Origin: Bacillota bacterium
Lineage (GTDB): Bacteria > Bacillota > Clostridia > Christensenellales > Aristaeellaceae
Direction of reading: 5' to 3'
Assembly: GCA_023415715.1 (NCBI GenBank)
Contig: JAEZJP010000263.1
Span: 4,497-68,496 of the forward strand
Length of the DNA: 64,000 nt
Below, piece by piece: positions 33,557 through 43,643 of this stretch; position 1 is the first letter of the stretch, and every line of letters begins with the position of its first letter. The notes below the pieces were generated by a model. That model was not told where the DNA came from. It saw only the letters and a list, made by a program, of their open reading frames with translations, and ran no database searches. The position numbers were made by a program, and so were the translations under genes.

Positions 33557-35923
33557 ATGAACACACATCTTTTGTGGTACCGGCAGCCTGCCGGGCATCC
33601 GGGTTCTGGCAAGCTGGCATCCCTGCCTTTAAGCGAGCTTGGCTTTGACGGCCAGCCGTCCGTGTGGGAAACCCAGGCCCTCCCCATCGGCAACGGGTTC
33701 ATGGGCGGTATGATCTACGGTACCGTGCCCATAGAACGCATACAGTTCAATGATAAGACGCTGTGGAGCGGCGGACCTGGATCGAAGGAAGGGTATCATT
33801 TTGGCAACCGGCCGGGCGCAGCGGAACACCTTGCCCAAATCCGCGGGCTGCTTTTAAAGGGCGACAAGGAAAGCGCCATGCGCCTGGCCGATGAACACCT
33901 CACAGGGGAGCAGAACGGCTTTGGCTGCTACCAAAACTTCGGGGAGCTGCTTTTGCGTTTTCCGGGCCATGAAGAATTTACCGATTATATGCGCTGCCTC
34001 GATCTGGATGCGGCGCTATCCTCTGTTTCATACCGTGCCAATGATCTCAATATGGTGCGGGAGGCATTTTGCAGCTATCCCGATCGGGTAATGGCCGTGC
34101 GCATCGCGGCAAAAACACCGGGCACGTTCACCATGGAGGCGGGGTTTTCACCCGGACAGCCGGGCGCAAATATCGAAGTATCAGGCAGCACGATATTCAT
34201 GACCGGGCGTGTGCCGGATAACGGCCTTCAATATGAAGCACAGCTTTGGGTTGCCTTCCATGATGGGGTCCTTTCCAATACGGAGCGGGGGAACAAAATC
34301 CAAAATGCCCGCGAAGTGGTCCTTTTATTGGGCTTGGGCACCGATTATGCAAATGTGTATCCTCATTACAGGGGCGAGCATCCCCATCAGGATCTATCGA
34401 ACCGCATGGAATGCGCTGCCGCCCTTGGCTGGCAGAAGCTTTTACAAAGGCATCAGGAGGATCATAGGAAACTGTACCGCCGGGCGGAGATCACGCTTTC
34501 GGAGGAAACTTCTCCTGAATGCCCTACGGACGAACTGCTGCTACACTACCGCAACACGCCGGACCAGAGCCTGGAGTCGCTGCTTTTCCATTACGGAAGG
34601 TACCTGCTTATCGCCTCTTCCCGGCCTGGTACGCTGCCGGCCAATTTGCAGGGCGTATGGAATGAATCAAATGAGCCGGCATGGTGCGGGGATTACCATT
34701 TCAATATCAACCTGCAAATGAACTACTGGCCCGCGGAGGTGACTTCGCTGACCGAATGCAGCGACTGCCTTGTTGACTATGTGCAAAGCCTTACGGAGCC
34801 CGGCCGCGTGACGGCGAAAGAGCATTTTGGCTCTTTAAGGGGCTGGGCGGTGAACACCATGAACAACCCCTTCGGCTTTACCGCTCCGGGCTGGCGGTAT
34901 TCCTGGGGTTGGGCGCCCAACAGCAACGCCTTCATCGCCATGAATCTGTGGGAAAAATACCTGTTCAACCGGAAGGCGGAGGACCTTCAAAAGATCTACC
35001 CGCTGCTTAAGGACGCGGTCTTGTTTTGGCTTGACTTTTTATCAACGGACCGGGACGGAACACTCGTATCCTCCCCCTCCTTCTCGCCTGAGCACGGCGA
35101 TTGCGAGATAGGATGCGCCATGGACCAGCAGCTTGCTTTCCTCCTCTTTTCCGCGGCGATGGAGGCGGCCAGGCTATTGGATGTTGACGAAGATTTGCAA
35201 TTTGAATTGGAAACCGCGCTGTTAAAGCTCTCCCCGCCGCTGCGCGTTGGCCGGTGGGGCCAATTGCAGGAATGGAAGGAAGACGTGGACGATCCAAAGG
35301 ACACCCACCGTCATGTTTCACACCTTGTGGCGCTTTATCCGGGAAGTCTGATCAATAGCCGCACACCGCAATTCATGGAGTCGGCAAGGGTGACGCTCCT
35401 TGGCCGTGGAGATGAATCTACCGGCTGGAGCCGCGCCTGGAAATTGTGTTTGTGGGCAAGGCTCAAGGATGGGGATCATGCCTACAGGCTTCTTCAAGGC
35501 CAGATGAAGACCTGTACCTATCCCAACCTTTTGGGCACCCATCCGCCCTTCCAGATCGACGGCAATTTTGGTTTCGTGGCCGGAGTCTGTGAAATGCTTA
35601 TGCAAAGCCATGAAGATGTGATTGAATTTCTGCCCGCATTGCCTTGTGCCTGGCAGGCCGGCTCCTTCCGGGGGCTCATGGCCAGGGACGGGTTCAGGGT
35701 GGATGCAAGCTGGGCGCAGGGCAGGCTTGTGAGCGCTGTTATCTATTCCACGTGCGGAAATGATTGCGCCTTCAAGCTTGGGCCTGGCGATATAAGAACG
35801 CTCCGCATCCTGGACGGGAAGGGCAATGTGGTGGATGCTTCGATGGAATCTGATAACGTCTGCCGGTTTTCCGCCATAGCAGGACATCATTATAACATTG
35901 AGGTTGCGGCGGATAATGTATAA
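33557..35923 (+). CDS. GH95 alpha-L-fucosidase/galactosidase
   Basis: A 788-residue enzyme with no signal peptide. The ATG at 33557 gives MNTHLLWYRQPAG, the usual GH95 opening; a GTG at 33548 is closer to the weak AGGA and could be the true start. Family blocks are LPIGNGFMGGMIYG, FNDKTLWSGGPG, YHFNINLQMNYWPAE (paired Asn residues that activate water), GDESTGWSRAWKLCLWARL and PFQIDGNFGFVAG (catalytic Asp region). GH95 enzymes remove terminal alpha-1,2-fucose or alpha-galactose from plant or host glycans. A cytoplasmic location means the oligosaccharide is imported first, fitting the adjacent ABC system. Confidence 0.93.
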   Translation: MNTHLLWYRQPAGHPGSGKLASLPLSELGFDGQPSVWETQALPIGNGFMGGMIYGTVPIERIQFNDKTLWSGGPGSKEGYHFGNRPGAAEHLAQIRGLLLKGDKESAMRLADEHLTGEQNGFGCYQNFGELLLRFPGHEEFTDYMRCLDLDAALSSVSYRANDLNMVREAFCSYPDRVMAVRIAAKTPGTFTMEAGFSPGQPGANIEVSGSTIFMTGRVPDNGLQYEAQLWVAFHDGVLSNTERGNKIQNAREVVLLLGLGTDYANVYPHYRGEHPHQDLSNRMECAAALGWQKLLQRHQEDHRKLYRRAEITLSEETSPECPTDELLLHYRNTPDQSLESLLFHYGRYLLIASSRPGTLPANLQGVWNESNEPAWCGDYHFNINLQMNYWPAEVTSLTECSDCLVDYVQSLTEPGRVTAKEHFGSLRGWAVNTMNNPFGFTAPGWRYSWGWAPNSNAFIAMNLWEKYLFNRKAEDLQKIYPLLKDAVLFWLDFLSTDRDGTLVSSPSFSPEHGDCEIGCAMDQQLAFLLFSAAMEAARLLDVDEDLQFELETALLKLSPPLRVGRWGQLQEWKEDVDDPKDTHRHVSHLVALYPGSLINSRTPQFMESARVTLLGRGDESTGWSRAWKLCLWARLKDGDHAYRLLQGQMKTCTYPNLLGTHPPFQIDGNFGFVAGVCEMLMQSHEDVIEFLPALPCAWQAGSFRGLMARDGFRVDASWAQGRLVSAVIYSTCGNDCAFKLGPGDIRTLRILDGKGNVVDASMESDNVCRFSAIAGHHYNIEVAADNV

Positions 35924-35975
35924 TATCCGTCGGTAGAAATGAATCAAGCACCACATTACGTCTGAGGGCTATGCC

Positions 35976-36039
35976 CGAAGGATCTTGTACTTTCATGCAG
36001 AAGCAAGATCCTTCGTCGCAGGCTCCTCAGGATGACAGC
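35976..36039. repeat. intergenic dyad followed by CAGGATGACA-like tail
   Basis: Perfect 12-base arms CGAAGGATCTTG (35976-35987) and CAAGATCCTTCG (36004-36015) are followed by TCGCAGGCTCCTCAGGATGA. The pattern AGATCCTTCG plus CAGGATGACA resembles a dispersed intergenic repeat I have met in clostridial genomes; this is from memory. Confidence 0.5.
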
Positions 36040-36123
36040 AGGCGGGACTTGTTTTTACCTTATTAGCAGGCATGGAGGACATGAGGAACATGTAATTCCC
36101 TTTGAAGTTTTTGGGGGATGGGT

Positions 36124-36163
36124 GCGGGAAGGGGCGCTTTTTTCAAAAAGCGCCCCTTCCCGC
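36124..36163. terminator. strong convergent terminator-like hairpin
   Basis: Nineteen-base arms (GCGGGAAGGGGCGCTTTTT and complement) with a 2-base loop sit 20 bases beyond the stop of iolE and after the fucosidase gene. The T and A runs are inside the stem near the loop, so it may be a dispersed repeat that also stops transcription. The preceding TTTGAAGTTTTTGGGGGAT stretch looks like part of the same element. Confidence 0.7.
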
Positions 36164-36182
36164 CATTATTATATACGTGCCC

Positions 36183-37079
36183 TTACAGCCCGGTCTTTTC
36201 CTTTATATAGCGCCGTGCCTTCACGGCATACTCGAAGGGATTCGCTTTGGCGGGGTCCTGCTCGGCTTCCACCACTACCCAGCCTGCGTACCCTTCCTTC
36301 TCCAGTACCTCAAAGATGGGCGCAAAATCCACATCCCCGTCTCCCGGCACGGTGAACACGCCGGCGCGAACGGCAGTTAGAAAACTCCAGCCTTCTTTTT
36401 CCGCCTGGGCGCGGACGTTTTGGCGCACATCCTTCAAATGTACGTGGCGGATGCGGTGTACATACTTTTTCAGGATAGGCATGGGATCGATACCCGCAAA
36501 GGTCAGATGGCCGGAATCAAACAGGAGATAGACAAGGTCCGGATCGGTCATGGACATGAGGGTATCGATTTCCTCCGCGGTCTGGATGCCGGTGCCCATG
36601 TGGTGGTGGATGGTAAGCGTCATGCCAACATCACGGGCCAGGCGGCCCAGCCTGTTGTACCCTTCGGCGACGGCCTTCCATTGCTCCTTGGTGTATACGG
36701 GTTTATCGGGTCCAAAGATATTCAAGGCTTTGCCCTGGATGGAGTTGCCCTGCTCGCTGGCGCCGATGATCTTTGCTCCCAGAGCATTCAAACGGTCCCT
36801 GTGGGCGATGAAGGCTTTCTCCGTAACTTCATAGGGCTCGCTGGTGAACAGGCTGGAAAACCAGGCGTTGCAGATTTGAAGCCCGCGCACGTCCAGGTAG
36901 TGCTTGAGCACTTTGGGATCCTGAGGATACTTGTTGCCGATTTCGCTGCCGGTAAAACCGGCCAGCGCCATTTCGCTGATGCATTGCTCGAATGTGTTCT
37001 CGCCCCCCAGGTCGGGCAGATCGTCGTTGGTCCAGCCGATGGGTGCGATGGCCAGCTTGACTCTCGATGGGTCCAGCAT
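36183..37079 (-). CDS. iolE: inosose dehydratase
   Basis: A 298-residue TIM-barrel enzyme that dehydrates scyllo-inosose to the diketone used by IolD, in the cytoplasm. The IolE opening [20 protein letters not shown] is present, together with [40 protein letters not shown] and HVHLKDVR, which hold the metal ligands. It is the last gene of the inositol operon, 25 bases after iolD, with GGGGAA before the ATG. Confidence 0.95.
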   Translation of the reverse strand: MLDPSRVKLAIAPIGWTNDDLPDLGGENTFEQCISEMALAGFTGSEIGNKYPQDPKVLKHYLDVRGLQICNAWFSSLFTSEPYEVTEKAFIAHRDRLNALGAKIIGASEQGNSIQGKALNIFGPDKPVYTKEQWKAVAEGYNRLGRLARDVGMTLTIHHHMGTGIQTAEEIDTLMSMTDPDLVYLLFDSGHLTFAGIDPMPILKKYVHRIRHVHLKDVRQNVRAQAEKEGWSFLTAVRAGVFTVPGDGDVDFAPIFEVLEKEGYAGWVVVEAEQDPAKANPFEYAVKARRYIKEKTGL

Positions 37080-37104
37080 AAGTGTTTCCCCTTTCCTCGT
37101 TCCC

Positions 37105-38958
37105 TTATATGTCTCTTGTTTTCTTCACTTGTTCCTGCATGTTAGCGTATGCTGCCTGCACCCGCGCTTGACTGGAAACTTCAGCCACGCCTACCCGCCA
37201 CCAGCTTTCAAAGCCGGGGGTCATGCTGCCGGGGAGCACCTTGATATCGTACAGGACAGGCGTTGTTTGCTTTTTTGCGTCCTGAAGCGCGGTGCGCAGT
37301 TCCTGCACGGTCCTTACGGTGTAGGCCTTCAAACCGTACGCTTCAGCATTCTTCGCAAAATCCATCTGCATGATAGGTCCGGTAAGCTCCCCTGTTTTGG
37401 CATCCCGAAAGCGGAATACCGTGCCGAAGGTATCGTTGCCCTGGTTGTTTTGCAGGTTTTCAATACAACCCCAGCCGGAGTTATCAAACAGGCAGAAGTG
37501 AACTTTCAGCCCCTCCTGCAGCGCGGTGACCATTTCGCTGTGGGCCATCAAATACGTGCCGTCGCCGAAGAAGGTGTACACCTCTTTGTCCGGGCAGGCC
37601 AGCTTGACGCCAACCGCACCGTTTATCTCATACCCCATGTTGGAAAAGCCGTATTCCATGTGGTAGGTGCATGGATCGCCGGAGCGCCACAGCCGCTGCA
37701 TATCGCCGGGCAGGCTGCCGGCGGAACCTACGGTTATGTCGGAAGGCGCCATGAAACGGTTGATTTCCCCCAACGCCCTGGTTTGGGATAGGCCCCCGTT
37801 GAGGTCCTGATCATAGTAGCTGTCCACGATTTCGTCCCAATCAGCCTTGGTTTTTTCGATATCATTACCGAAGGACGCCTTGTAACCGGCAAGTGCCCCG
37901 GTCAATGCAGTTAAAGCTTCCCTGGCATCGGCAATGATGGGTTCGCCCTCCATTTTCACCGCGTCAAAGGGGCAGATGTTGATAGACAAAACCTTGGCGC
38001 TTTCGGAAAAGAGCCACTTGGAGCACGTGGTGAAATCGGTAAGGCGGGTGCCAACGGCAATGACCAGGTCAGCCGTTTTGGCAATCACATTGGCTGCTTT
38101 TCCGCCAGTGACGCCGATCCCGCCAAGGTTCAGACGATGGTTCCAGGGCAGCACGCCTTTGCCGGCCTGGGTCTCTGAAAAGGGGATATCAGACTGCTCG
38201 CAGAAGGCCTTCAGAGCCTCTCCCGCTTCACTGTAGCGAACGCCGCCACCGCATATGACCAAGGGGCGCTTGGCATTTTTGATAAGCGTCAGCACGCGTT
38301 CTAGCTGCGCTTTGGATAAAGGCCGCCGGTCCAAATGCCATACGCGGTGTTTGAAGAATTCCACAGGGTAATCGTAAGCCTCGCCCTCCACATCCTGGGG
38401 CATGGCAAGGCATACCGCACCCGTATCCGCCGGGTCGGTGAGTACCCGCATGGCATGGATAGCGGCGGTCATTAATTGTTCCGGTCGCTGGATGCGGTCC
38501 CAGTAGTGGCACACGCCTTTAAATGCATCGGTAACGGTGGTTGCAAAGCTTTCAAAGAACTCCGCCTGCTGCAATACCGGGTCGGGCTGCCGGCTGGCGA
38601 AGGTATCGCCGGGCAGCAGCAGCAGAGGGATGCGGTTGGCGGTAGCGCAGCCGGCGGCGGTGACCATGTTCATGGCACCGGGGCCGATGCTGGAAACGCA
38701 GGGTATGATCTCCCGGCGGTTTTTTTGCTTGGCGAAGGCCATGGCGGCAAGGGCCATGTTCTGCTCGTTTTTGCCCTGCAGAAAGCGGATGTGGTGGCAG
38801 CCCTGTGAAAGGGCCTGGCCTACGCCTACCACACAGCCGTGGCCGAACACGCCGAAGATGTTGTTCACGAACTTTGTTTCCGCGCCATCCAGTTCGATGT
38901 ATTGCTGATCCAGAAAGCGGACCAGGGCCTGGGCCATGGTCAAGCGGATGCGCTCCAC
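37105..38958 (-). CDS. iolD: trihydroxycyclohexane-1,2-dione acylhydrolase
   Basis: A 617-residue ThDP-dependent ring-opening hydrolase that makes 5-deoxy-glucuronate. The start is GTG at 38958, directly after the stop of iolB, with GGAGGGGAG upstream. The N-terminal domain carries the conserved Glu region [14 protein letters not shown], and the ThDP/Mg site is [19 protein letters not shown] followed by [14 protein letters not shown]. Length matches the family. Confidence 0.96.
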   Translation of the reverse strand: MERIRLTMAQALVRFLDQQYIELDGAETKFVNNIFGVFGHGCVVGVGQALSQGCHHIRFLQGKNEQNMALAAMAFAKQKNRREIIPCVSSIGPGAMNMVTAAGCATANRIPLLLLPGDTFASRQPDPVLQQAEFFESFATTVTDAFKGVCHYWDRIQRPEQLMTAAIHAMRVLTDPADTGAVCLAMPQDVEGEAYDYPVEFFKHRVWHLDRRPLSKAQLERVLTLIKNAKRPLVICGGGVRYSEAGEALKAFCEQSDIPFSETQAGKGVLPWNHRLNLGGIGVTGGKAANVIAKTADLVIAVGTRLTDFTTCSKWLFSESAKVLSINICPFDAVKMEGEPIIADAREALTALTGALAGYKASFGNDIEKTKADWDEIVDSYYDQDLNGGLSQTRALGEINRFMAPSDITVGSAGSLPGDMQRLWRSGDPCTYHMEYGFSNMGYEINGAVGVKLACPDKEVYTFFGDGTYLMAHSEMVTALQEGLKVHFCLFDNSGWGCIENLQNNQGNDTFGTVFRFRDAKTGELTGPIMQMDFAKNAEAYGLKAYTVRTVQELRTALQDAKKQTTPVLYDIKVLPGSMTPGFESWWRVGVAEVSSQARVQAAYANMQEQVKKTRDI

Positions 38959-39771
38959 TTAGTCTCCCCTCCCTTTCGTTTCGGGCCAGTATTTCGCATC
39001 CTTCTCCTGCACCCACTTGTGCTCCGGAACGAAGGTGGGGGTGATGTAAGGCGCGCCGTCCAGGTGACGGATGACCCACAGGTACCAAAGTGCGTATCCC
39101 GGCGGGGTGCAGTGGGGATGGGTAAGGCCGGGGCGGATGAACACTGTGTCATTGGTATGTACCTTGACTACATCCTCTCCCAGTTCCGCATAGCCGAAGC
39201 CGTTTTCTGGGTGGGATTTATAATAGTAGATCTCCGGCTGGGGATGGTGGTGGGGCGGATAGCTGGACCACTTGCCGGGAAAGCCGATTACTTCACCCAG
39301 CACCAGGTTCGATAGGGGCGCATTGCGCTTGTCAAACACCGTGCGCACAATACGGGTGGAGGTATCGTTCATCAGCCCCGCGCCGCGGTACTCATCCGCC
39401 GTATCTTGAGGGAAATACCATTCCGTGGGGAAGGACGTTTCGTTGTCCGTGCGCATCACGCAGACTTCGCTGTCGAGACCTTCACCCCGGATGGAAACAG
39501 TGGTATTGCGGTCCACATGCAGTACGTATGGGCCTTCGTCAAAACAATTGGCCCGGGTGATGATCTTTTCTTCTTGGCCAGCTGCAATGGCGATTTCCCC
39601 GTATACCAGCAGATACGCCTTTTCCAGAGGCCGGTCATCCTCAAACGTTTGATCTTTTTTTAACCGCAGCACGCCGAAATCCATGCCCATATCACCATGG
39701 ATCCCATTTAAAGTGCTGATTTCGGTGTAGCCGAAAGCGTGGGGGCCTTCCGCCCTGCGGATGTCAGACAT
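38959..39771 (-). CDS. iolB: 5-deoxy-glucuronate isomerase
   Basis: A 270-residue double-cupin isomerase that converts 5-deoxy-glucuronate to 2-deoxy-5-keto-gluconate. The metal-binding block SSYPPHHHPQPEIYYYK and HTNDTVFIRPGLTHPHC are clear. Its start overlaps the end of iolG by 8 bases and is preceded by GGAGG. Confidence 0.95.
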   Translation of the reverse strand: MSDIRRAEGPHAFGYTEISTLNGIHGDMGMDFGVLRLKKDQTFEDDRPLEKAYLLVYGEIAIAAGQEEKIITRANCFDEGPYVLHVDRNTTVSIRGEGLDSEVCVMRTDNETSFPTEWYFPQDTADEYRGAGLMNDTSTRIVRTVFDKRNAPLSNLVLGEVIGFPGKWSSYPPHHHPQPEIYYYKSHPENGFGYAELGEDVVKVHTNDTVFIRPGLTHPHCTPPGYALWYLWVIRHLDGAPYITPTFVPEHKWVQEKDAKYWPETKGRGD

Positions 39772-40792
39772 GGGCGGCCTCCAGGATTTCCTTTACGGTG
39801 ACGGGACGGTGCTCCAGCCAGGACTTTTTGGCGGCCATGGCCAATACCACCGGGGAAAGCGCGTCATCCACGTTCACGGGCACGGGGGTATCGTTCACGA
39901 TGGCGGCGATGAAGGCCTTCATTTCCTTGATGAAGGAGCCCATGTACCGCTCCAGGAAGAAGTATTGCGGCTTGTCGGAAAGGACGCCTTGGGCGGTGCT
40001 GACACGCACGGTGGTATCGCCGTCGTTTTCCCCGGCGGCCATGCCCAGTTCCCCGAAGACCTCCACACGCTGGTCGTAGCCGTATGCGGCCCGGCGGCTG
40101 TTGTCGATCACGCCAAGAGCCCCGTTTTCAAACTTCAAAAGTACGATGGCGGTATCCACATCGCCGGCCTTACCTATGGCGGGGTCCACCAGAACGGCGC
40201 CCTGGGTATACACTTCGGTAACAGGGCTGCCGGCCTGGAACTGGGCCATGTCAAAGTCGTGGATCATCATGTCGATGAAGAGGCCGCCGCTGGAGGCCGC
40301 GTATTCGGCAGACGGGGGCTGGGGATCGCGGGAGGTGATTTTCACGATTTCCACCTTGCCCAGCTTGCCGGAGGAAGCCAGTTCCTGCACACGGCCATGG
40401 TTGTGGTCAAAACGGCGGTTGAAGCCGATCTGCATTTTCACGCCGTTGTCTTCCGCGGCCTTCTTGGCGGCCAGGATCTTTTCAATGGTCAGGTCCACCG
40501 GCTTTTCGCAGAAGATGTGCTTTTTTGCCTTGGCGGCGGCAATGGAGATATCCGAGTGCGTAGTGGTGGGGGAGCAGACGAGCACCGCGTCGATGGCGGG
40601 GTTTTCAAGAATGTCTTCATACCGGGAGGTGAAGGCGGGAATGCCAAGGCGTGTGGCCAAAGCGGAAGCTTTGGTGATGTCCACATCGCTGACCATGGCC
40701 ACCTCGGCCTCCGGGATGTGGTAGGTGATGGATTCGCCATGAACGTTGCCGATGCGCCCCGCGCCGATGATGCCGATCTGAAGTTTCTTCAA
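39764..40792 (-). CDS. iolG: inositol 2-dehydrogenase
   Basis: A 342-residue NAD-dependent dehydrogenase of the Gfo/Idh/MocA family that oxidises myo-inositol to scyllo-inosose. I place the start at TTG 40792 because AAAGGAG lies 8 bases before it; an earlier TTG at 40810 is upstream of that site. The Rossmann motif IGIIGAGRIGNVHG, the catalytic Lys in CEKPVDL and the Asp/His pair in FIDMMIHDFDMAQF are intact. A 237-base hairpin-rich gap separates it from iolA, so its level may be set separately. Confidence 0.94.
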   Translation of the reverse strand: MKKLQIGIIGAGRIGNVHGESITYHIPEAEVAMVSDVDITKASALATRLGIPAFTSRYEDILENPAIDAVLVCSPTTTHSDISIAAAKAKKHIFCEKPVDLTIEKILAAKKAAEDNGVKMQIGFNRRFDHNHGRVQELASSGKLGKVEIVKITSRDPQPPSAEYAASSGGLFIDMMIHDFDMAQFQAGSPVTEVYTQGAVLVDPAIGKAGDVDTAIVLLKFENGALGVIDNSRRAAYGYDQRVEVFGELGMAAGENDGDTTVRVSTAQGVLSDKPQYFFLERYMGSFIKEMKAFIAAIVNDTPVPVNVDDALSPVVLAMAAKKSWLEHRPVTVKEILEAAHV

Positions 40793-40862
40793 AGGAAAGA
40801 CTCCTTTCAAAATAAGTATCTATGAAATTGGAAACCAAGAACACACAAATTTGCTGGGAGCA

Positions 40863-41025
40863 ACGAGGGGCGCAGCGCCCTCGTTTGAAATCGTATCGAC
40901 CGGCTTTGCCGGTCGGGCGGGGCGCTTGCGGAGCAAGCTTTCCTTACACGATTTCACGGCCGCAAAGCCGCAGGCTTTGCAGTGAGATCGTGCCGACTCA
41001 AACAAATGACGAAGTCATTTGTTTG
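40863..41025. repeat. array of five hairpins between iolA and iolG
   Basis: Five dyads follow one another: 40863-40884 (bulged stem around GGCGCAGCGCC), 40897-40915 (CGACCGGC, loop TTT), 40924-40938 (GCTTGC, loop GGA), 40962-40980 (GCAAAGCC, loop GCA) inside a longer outer stem 40947-40957 / 40982-40992, and 40999-41025 (CAAACAAATGAC, loop GAA). Most have three-base loops. No reading frame with a ribosome site is present. Roles could be mRNA stabilisation, partial termination or a dispersed repeat. Confidence 0.8.
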
Positions 41026-41029
41026 ACGC

Positions 41030-42541
41030 TTACAGCGATCCATCCCATGTATTGACGGAAGTTTTCTTCTTCTCTTCCTCATCGAACCAGCGGACGGTGA
41101 CGCATTTCGAATCCGTAAAGAAGCGGAAGGCATCCTTGCCGTGGCAGTGCAGGTCGCCAAAGAAGGACTTTTTGTGGCCGCTGAAGGGGAATATACCCAT
41201 GGGAACCGGGATGCCCACATTGACACCCACCATGCCGCCGTCAGTGTTCTTTACGAATTCCCTGGCGTAATGTCCGTTCTGTGTGAAGATCACCGAGCCG
41301 TTGGCGAAGGGGTTTTCGTTCATGGCGGCCAAGCCTTCCTCAAAGCTCCTGACGCGCTTGATGCAAAGGACGGGCCCGAAAACTTCCTTCTGGCCCACAG
41401 TCATCCCGGGGGTGACATGGTCCAAAATGGTGTGGCCTACGTAGAAGCCATTTTGATAGCCTTCCACCTTCACATCGCGGCCGTCCAGCACCACTTTCGC
41501 ACCTTCATCGATGCCTTTTTGAATCCAGTCGCACACGAATTGCTTATGGGCGGCGCTAACCACGGGGCCAAGATCCGTAGCCTTGTCGTAGGCAGGGCCG
41601 ATCTTCTGCTGTTTGCACAGGCGCATAAGCTCCGCCACCAGTTCATCCGCCACGTCCTCTTCCACCACCACTACGGGCAGCGCCATGCAGCGCTCCCCGG
41701 CACAGCCGAAGGCGGAGTTCATGATCCCGGCTGCTGTGCGGGTGATGGGGGCATCCTTTAATACAAGAGCGTGGTTCTTGGCTTCGCACAAGGCCTGAAC
41801 GCGCTTGCCATGGGCGGCGGCGGTGGAGTACACGTGCAGGCCGACGCTGGTGGAGCCTACGAAGGTAATGCCCTGAATGTCGGGGTGGGTGAGCAGGATT
41901 TCCGCTTCATTGCGGCTGCAGGGCACGATGTTCAATACACCGTCGGGGAAACCGGCTTCCTTGTAGAGCTCCGCCATCCTGAGGCTGGTCATGGGCGTGC
42001 CGCTGGCAGGCTTCAGTACATAGGTGTTGCCGCAGACGATGGCCAGGGGCGCCATCCAGCCCATGGGGATCATGGCGGGGAAGTTCCATGGGGCTATGCC
42101 GGCAAACACGCCCAAGGGCTCCCGGTACAGCGTGGTGTCATAGCCTGTGGAGGTATCCATCAGGCTTTCGCCCATTAAAAGGCTGGGGGCAGAGCAAGCC
42201 AGTTCCACCATTTCCTTGGCCTTCAATACATCACCGGCGGCCTCGGTCCAGGCTTTGCCATGCTCGGTGGCCAGCAGCAGCGTCAGTTCGTCCAGGTGCT
42301 TTTCGATCAGCTCGCGAAGCTTGAACATAAGGTCGGCCCGGCGCTTGACGGGGGTATTGCGCCAGGCGGGATAGGCCTTCTTGGCCGCGGCGATGGCAGA
42401 TTCCACCTCGTCTTGCAGGCAGCAGGGGCTTTTGGCGATCACTTCGCCAGTGGAGGGGTTATAGACATCCACATATTTTTCCGTATGGGAGGATACGTAT
42501 TGGCCGTTGATGTAGGGCTTTAAAACTTCAATTTGGGGCAT
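41030..42541 (-). CDS. iolA: (methyl)malonate-semialdehyde dehydrogenase
   Basis: A 503-residue CoA-acylating aldehyde dehydrogenase that turns malonate semialdehyde into acetyl-CoA in the last inositol step. The ATG at 42541 is correctly spaced from GGAAAGG; one three codons earlier is too close. The catalytic Cys is in FGCAGERCMAL, the NAD-binding block is GITFVGSTSVG, and the substrate arginines lie in the N-terminal half as in MmsA/IolA enzymes. Its stop is followed at once by the hairpin array. Confidence 0.94.
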   Translation of the reverse strand: MPQIEVLKPYINGQYVSSHTEKYVDVYNPSTGEVIAKSPCCLQDEVESAIAAAKKAYPAWRNTPVKRRADLMFKLRELIEKHLDELTLLLATEHGKAWTEAAGDVLKAKEMVELACSAPSLLMGESLMDTSTGYDTTLYREPLGVFAGIAPWNFPAMIPMGWMAPLAIVCGNTYVLKPASGTPMTSLRMAELYKEAGFPDGVLNIVPCSRNEAEILLTHPDIQGITFVGSTSVGLHVYSTAAAHGKRVQALCEAKNHALVLKDAPITRTAAGIMNSAFGCAGERCMALPVVVVEEDVADELVAELMRLCKQQKIGPAYDKATDLGPVVSAAHKQFVCDWIQKGIDEGAKVVLDGRDVKVEGYQNGFYVGHTILDHVTPGMTVGQKEVFGPVLCIKRVRSFEEGLAAMNENPFANGSVIFTQNGHYAREFVKNTDGGMVGVNVGIPVPMGIFPFSGHKKSFFGDLHCHGKDAFRFFTDSKCVTVRWFDEEEKKKTSVNTWDGSL

Positions 42542-42618
42542 AGTGATCATCCTTTCCGTAATGTATATTTAAACTGTATAGCGTAATAGACTTTTCAATG
42601 AACCATGAATAATAAAAA

Positions 42619-43632
42619 TCAGCCCCGTGCAACCAGTTCCCCATATACCTTTTTCTTTTCGGCAATAAACGCCCGGATGGCCTCTTCGGTGGGCATATCC
42701 TGAGAGCAGGCGTGGCTGGCCACCAGCATGGCGGCGGATGCGCTGCCGAACTCCAGCGCGTCCATGATGTCCCATCCGGAGAGCAGGCCGTGGAGGAAGG
42801 CGGAGCCGTACCCGTCGCCGCCGCCAAAGCCTTTCAATGCCTCCACCGGGAAGGGCTTGATGGAGAATGCACCATCCTTTGTATAAGCCGTGGAGCCTTT
42901 TTTGCCGTGCTTGATGATGGCAATCCTTACACCCTTATTCAGCCAATAAGCGGCAGACGCATCATCGGTGCCGTTAAGTCCTGTCAGCCGCTCCATGCGG
43001 TCGTATTCCTCCCGGGAACCCATGAGAATATCGGCCTTTTCTGCCACGAGGGATGTATATACAGCAATCTCGTCATCGTTTTTCCAAGTGTATGCCCTGT
43101 AGTCCGCATCGAACACGATGGGCGTGCCCGTCTTTTTCGCCAGCTGCACGGCTTTTAACGCTGCTTCCCTGGAAGGGCTTTGGGATAGAGCTGTGCCGGA
43201 GATGAGCAGAAGTTTGGCGCTTTTGATATACTCTTCATCCACGTCGTCGGGGTGAAGCATCAAATCCGCAACGCCTTCCCTGTACATGAGGATGCTGGAT
43301 TCATCCCGGGAAAGGATCTCGGTAAACGTAAGCCCCAATGACTCCCCGTTTTTGCAGCGGGTGATGTGGCTTATATCAATGCCCTCTTTTTCGAAAAAGC
43401 CCTGCACAAAATCGCCGAAGCGGTCGTCGGAGATTTTTCCAAGAAAGCCAACCTTGCGGCCAAGGCGCGCCATGCCAACGGCAATGTTGGCCGGGGAACC
43501 GCCCAGGTATTTTTTGAAGGTGGTTGATTCCGCCAGCGTTTGAAAATAATCCACCGGGTTAAAGTCGATGGCGATGCGCCCCAGGGGAATGATGTCCAGG
43601 GGTCTTGTTTCATCCCAGCTAAAATGGTTCAT
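42619..43632 (-). CDS. iolC: 5-dehydro-2-deoxygluconokinase
   Basis: A 337-residue PfkB-family sugar kinase. PfkB signature 1 is KYLGGSPANIAVGMARLGRK, and the catalytic Asp lies in GFGGGDGYGSAFLHGLL, where the usual GAGD reads GGGD. The second signature region is DADYRAYTW, diagnostic for IolC. AAAGGAG precedes the ATG. It phosphorylates 2-deoxy-5-keto-gluconate before cleavage by the aldolase next door. Confidence 0.94.
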   Translation of the reverse strand: MNHFSWDETRPLDIIPLGRIAIDFNPVDYFQTLAESTTFKKYLGGSPANIAVGMARLGRKVGFLGKISDDRFGDFVQGFFEKEGIDISHITRCKNGESLGLTFTEILSRDESSILMYREGVADLMLHPDDVDEEYIKSAKLLLISGTALSQSPSREAALKAVQLAKKTGTPIVFDADYRAYTWKNDDEIAVYTSLVAEKADILMGSREEYDRMERLTGLNGTDDASAAYWLNKGVRIAIIKHGKKGSTAYTKDGAFSIKPFPVEALKGFGGGDGYGSAFLHGLLSGWDIMDALEFGSASAAMLVASHACSQDMPTEEAIRAFIAEKKKVYGELVARG

Positions 43633-43643
43633 TTTATCTCCTT

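Noticed and set aside
39761..40825. Long open frame of 354 codons on the plus strand opposite iolG
   Set aside because: Its composition (Gly/His/Val/Asp-rich) is typical of the reverse of a high-G+C gene, and iolG is certain on the other strand.
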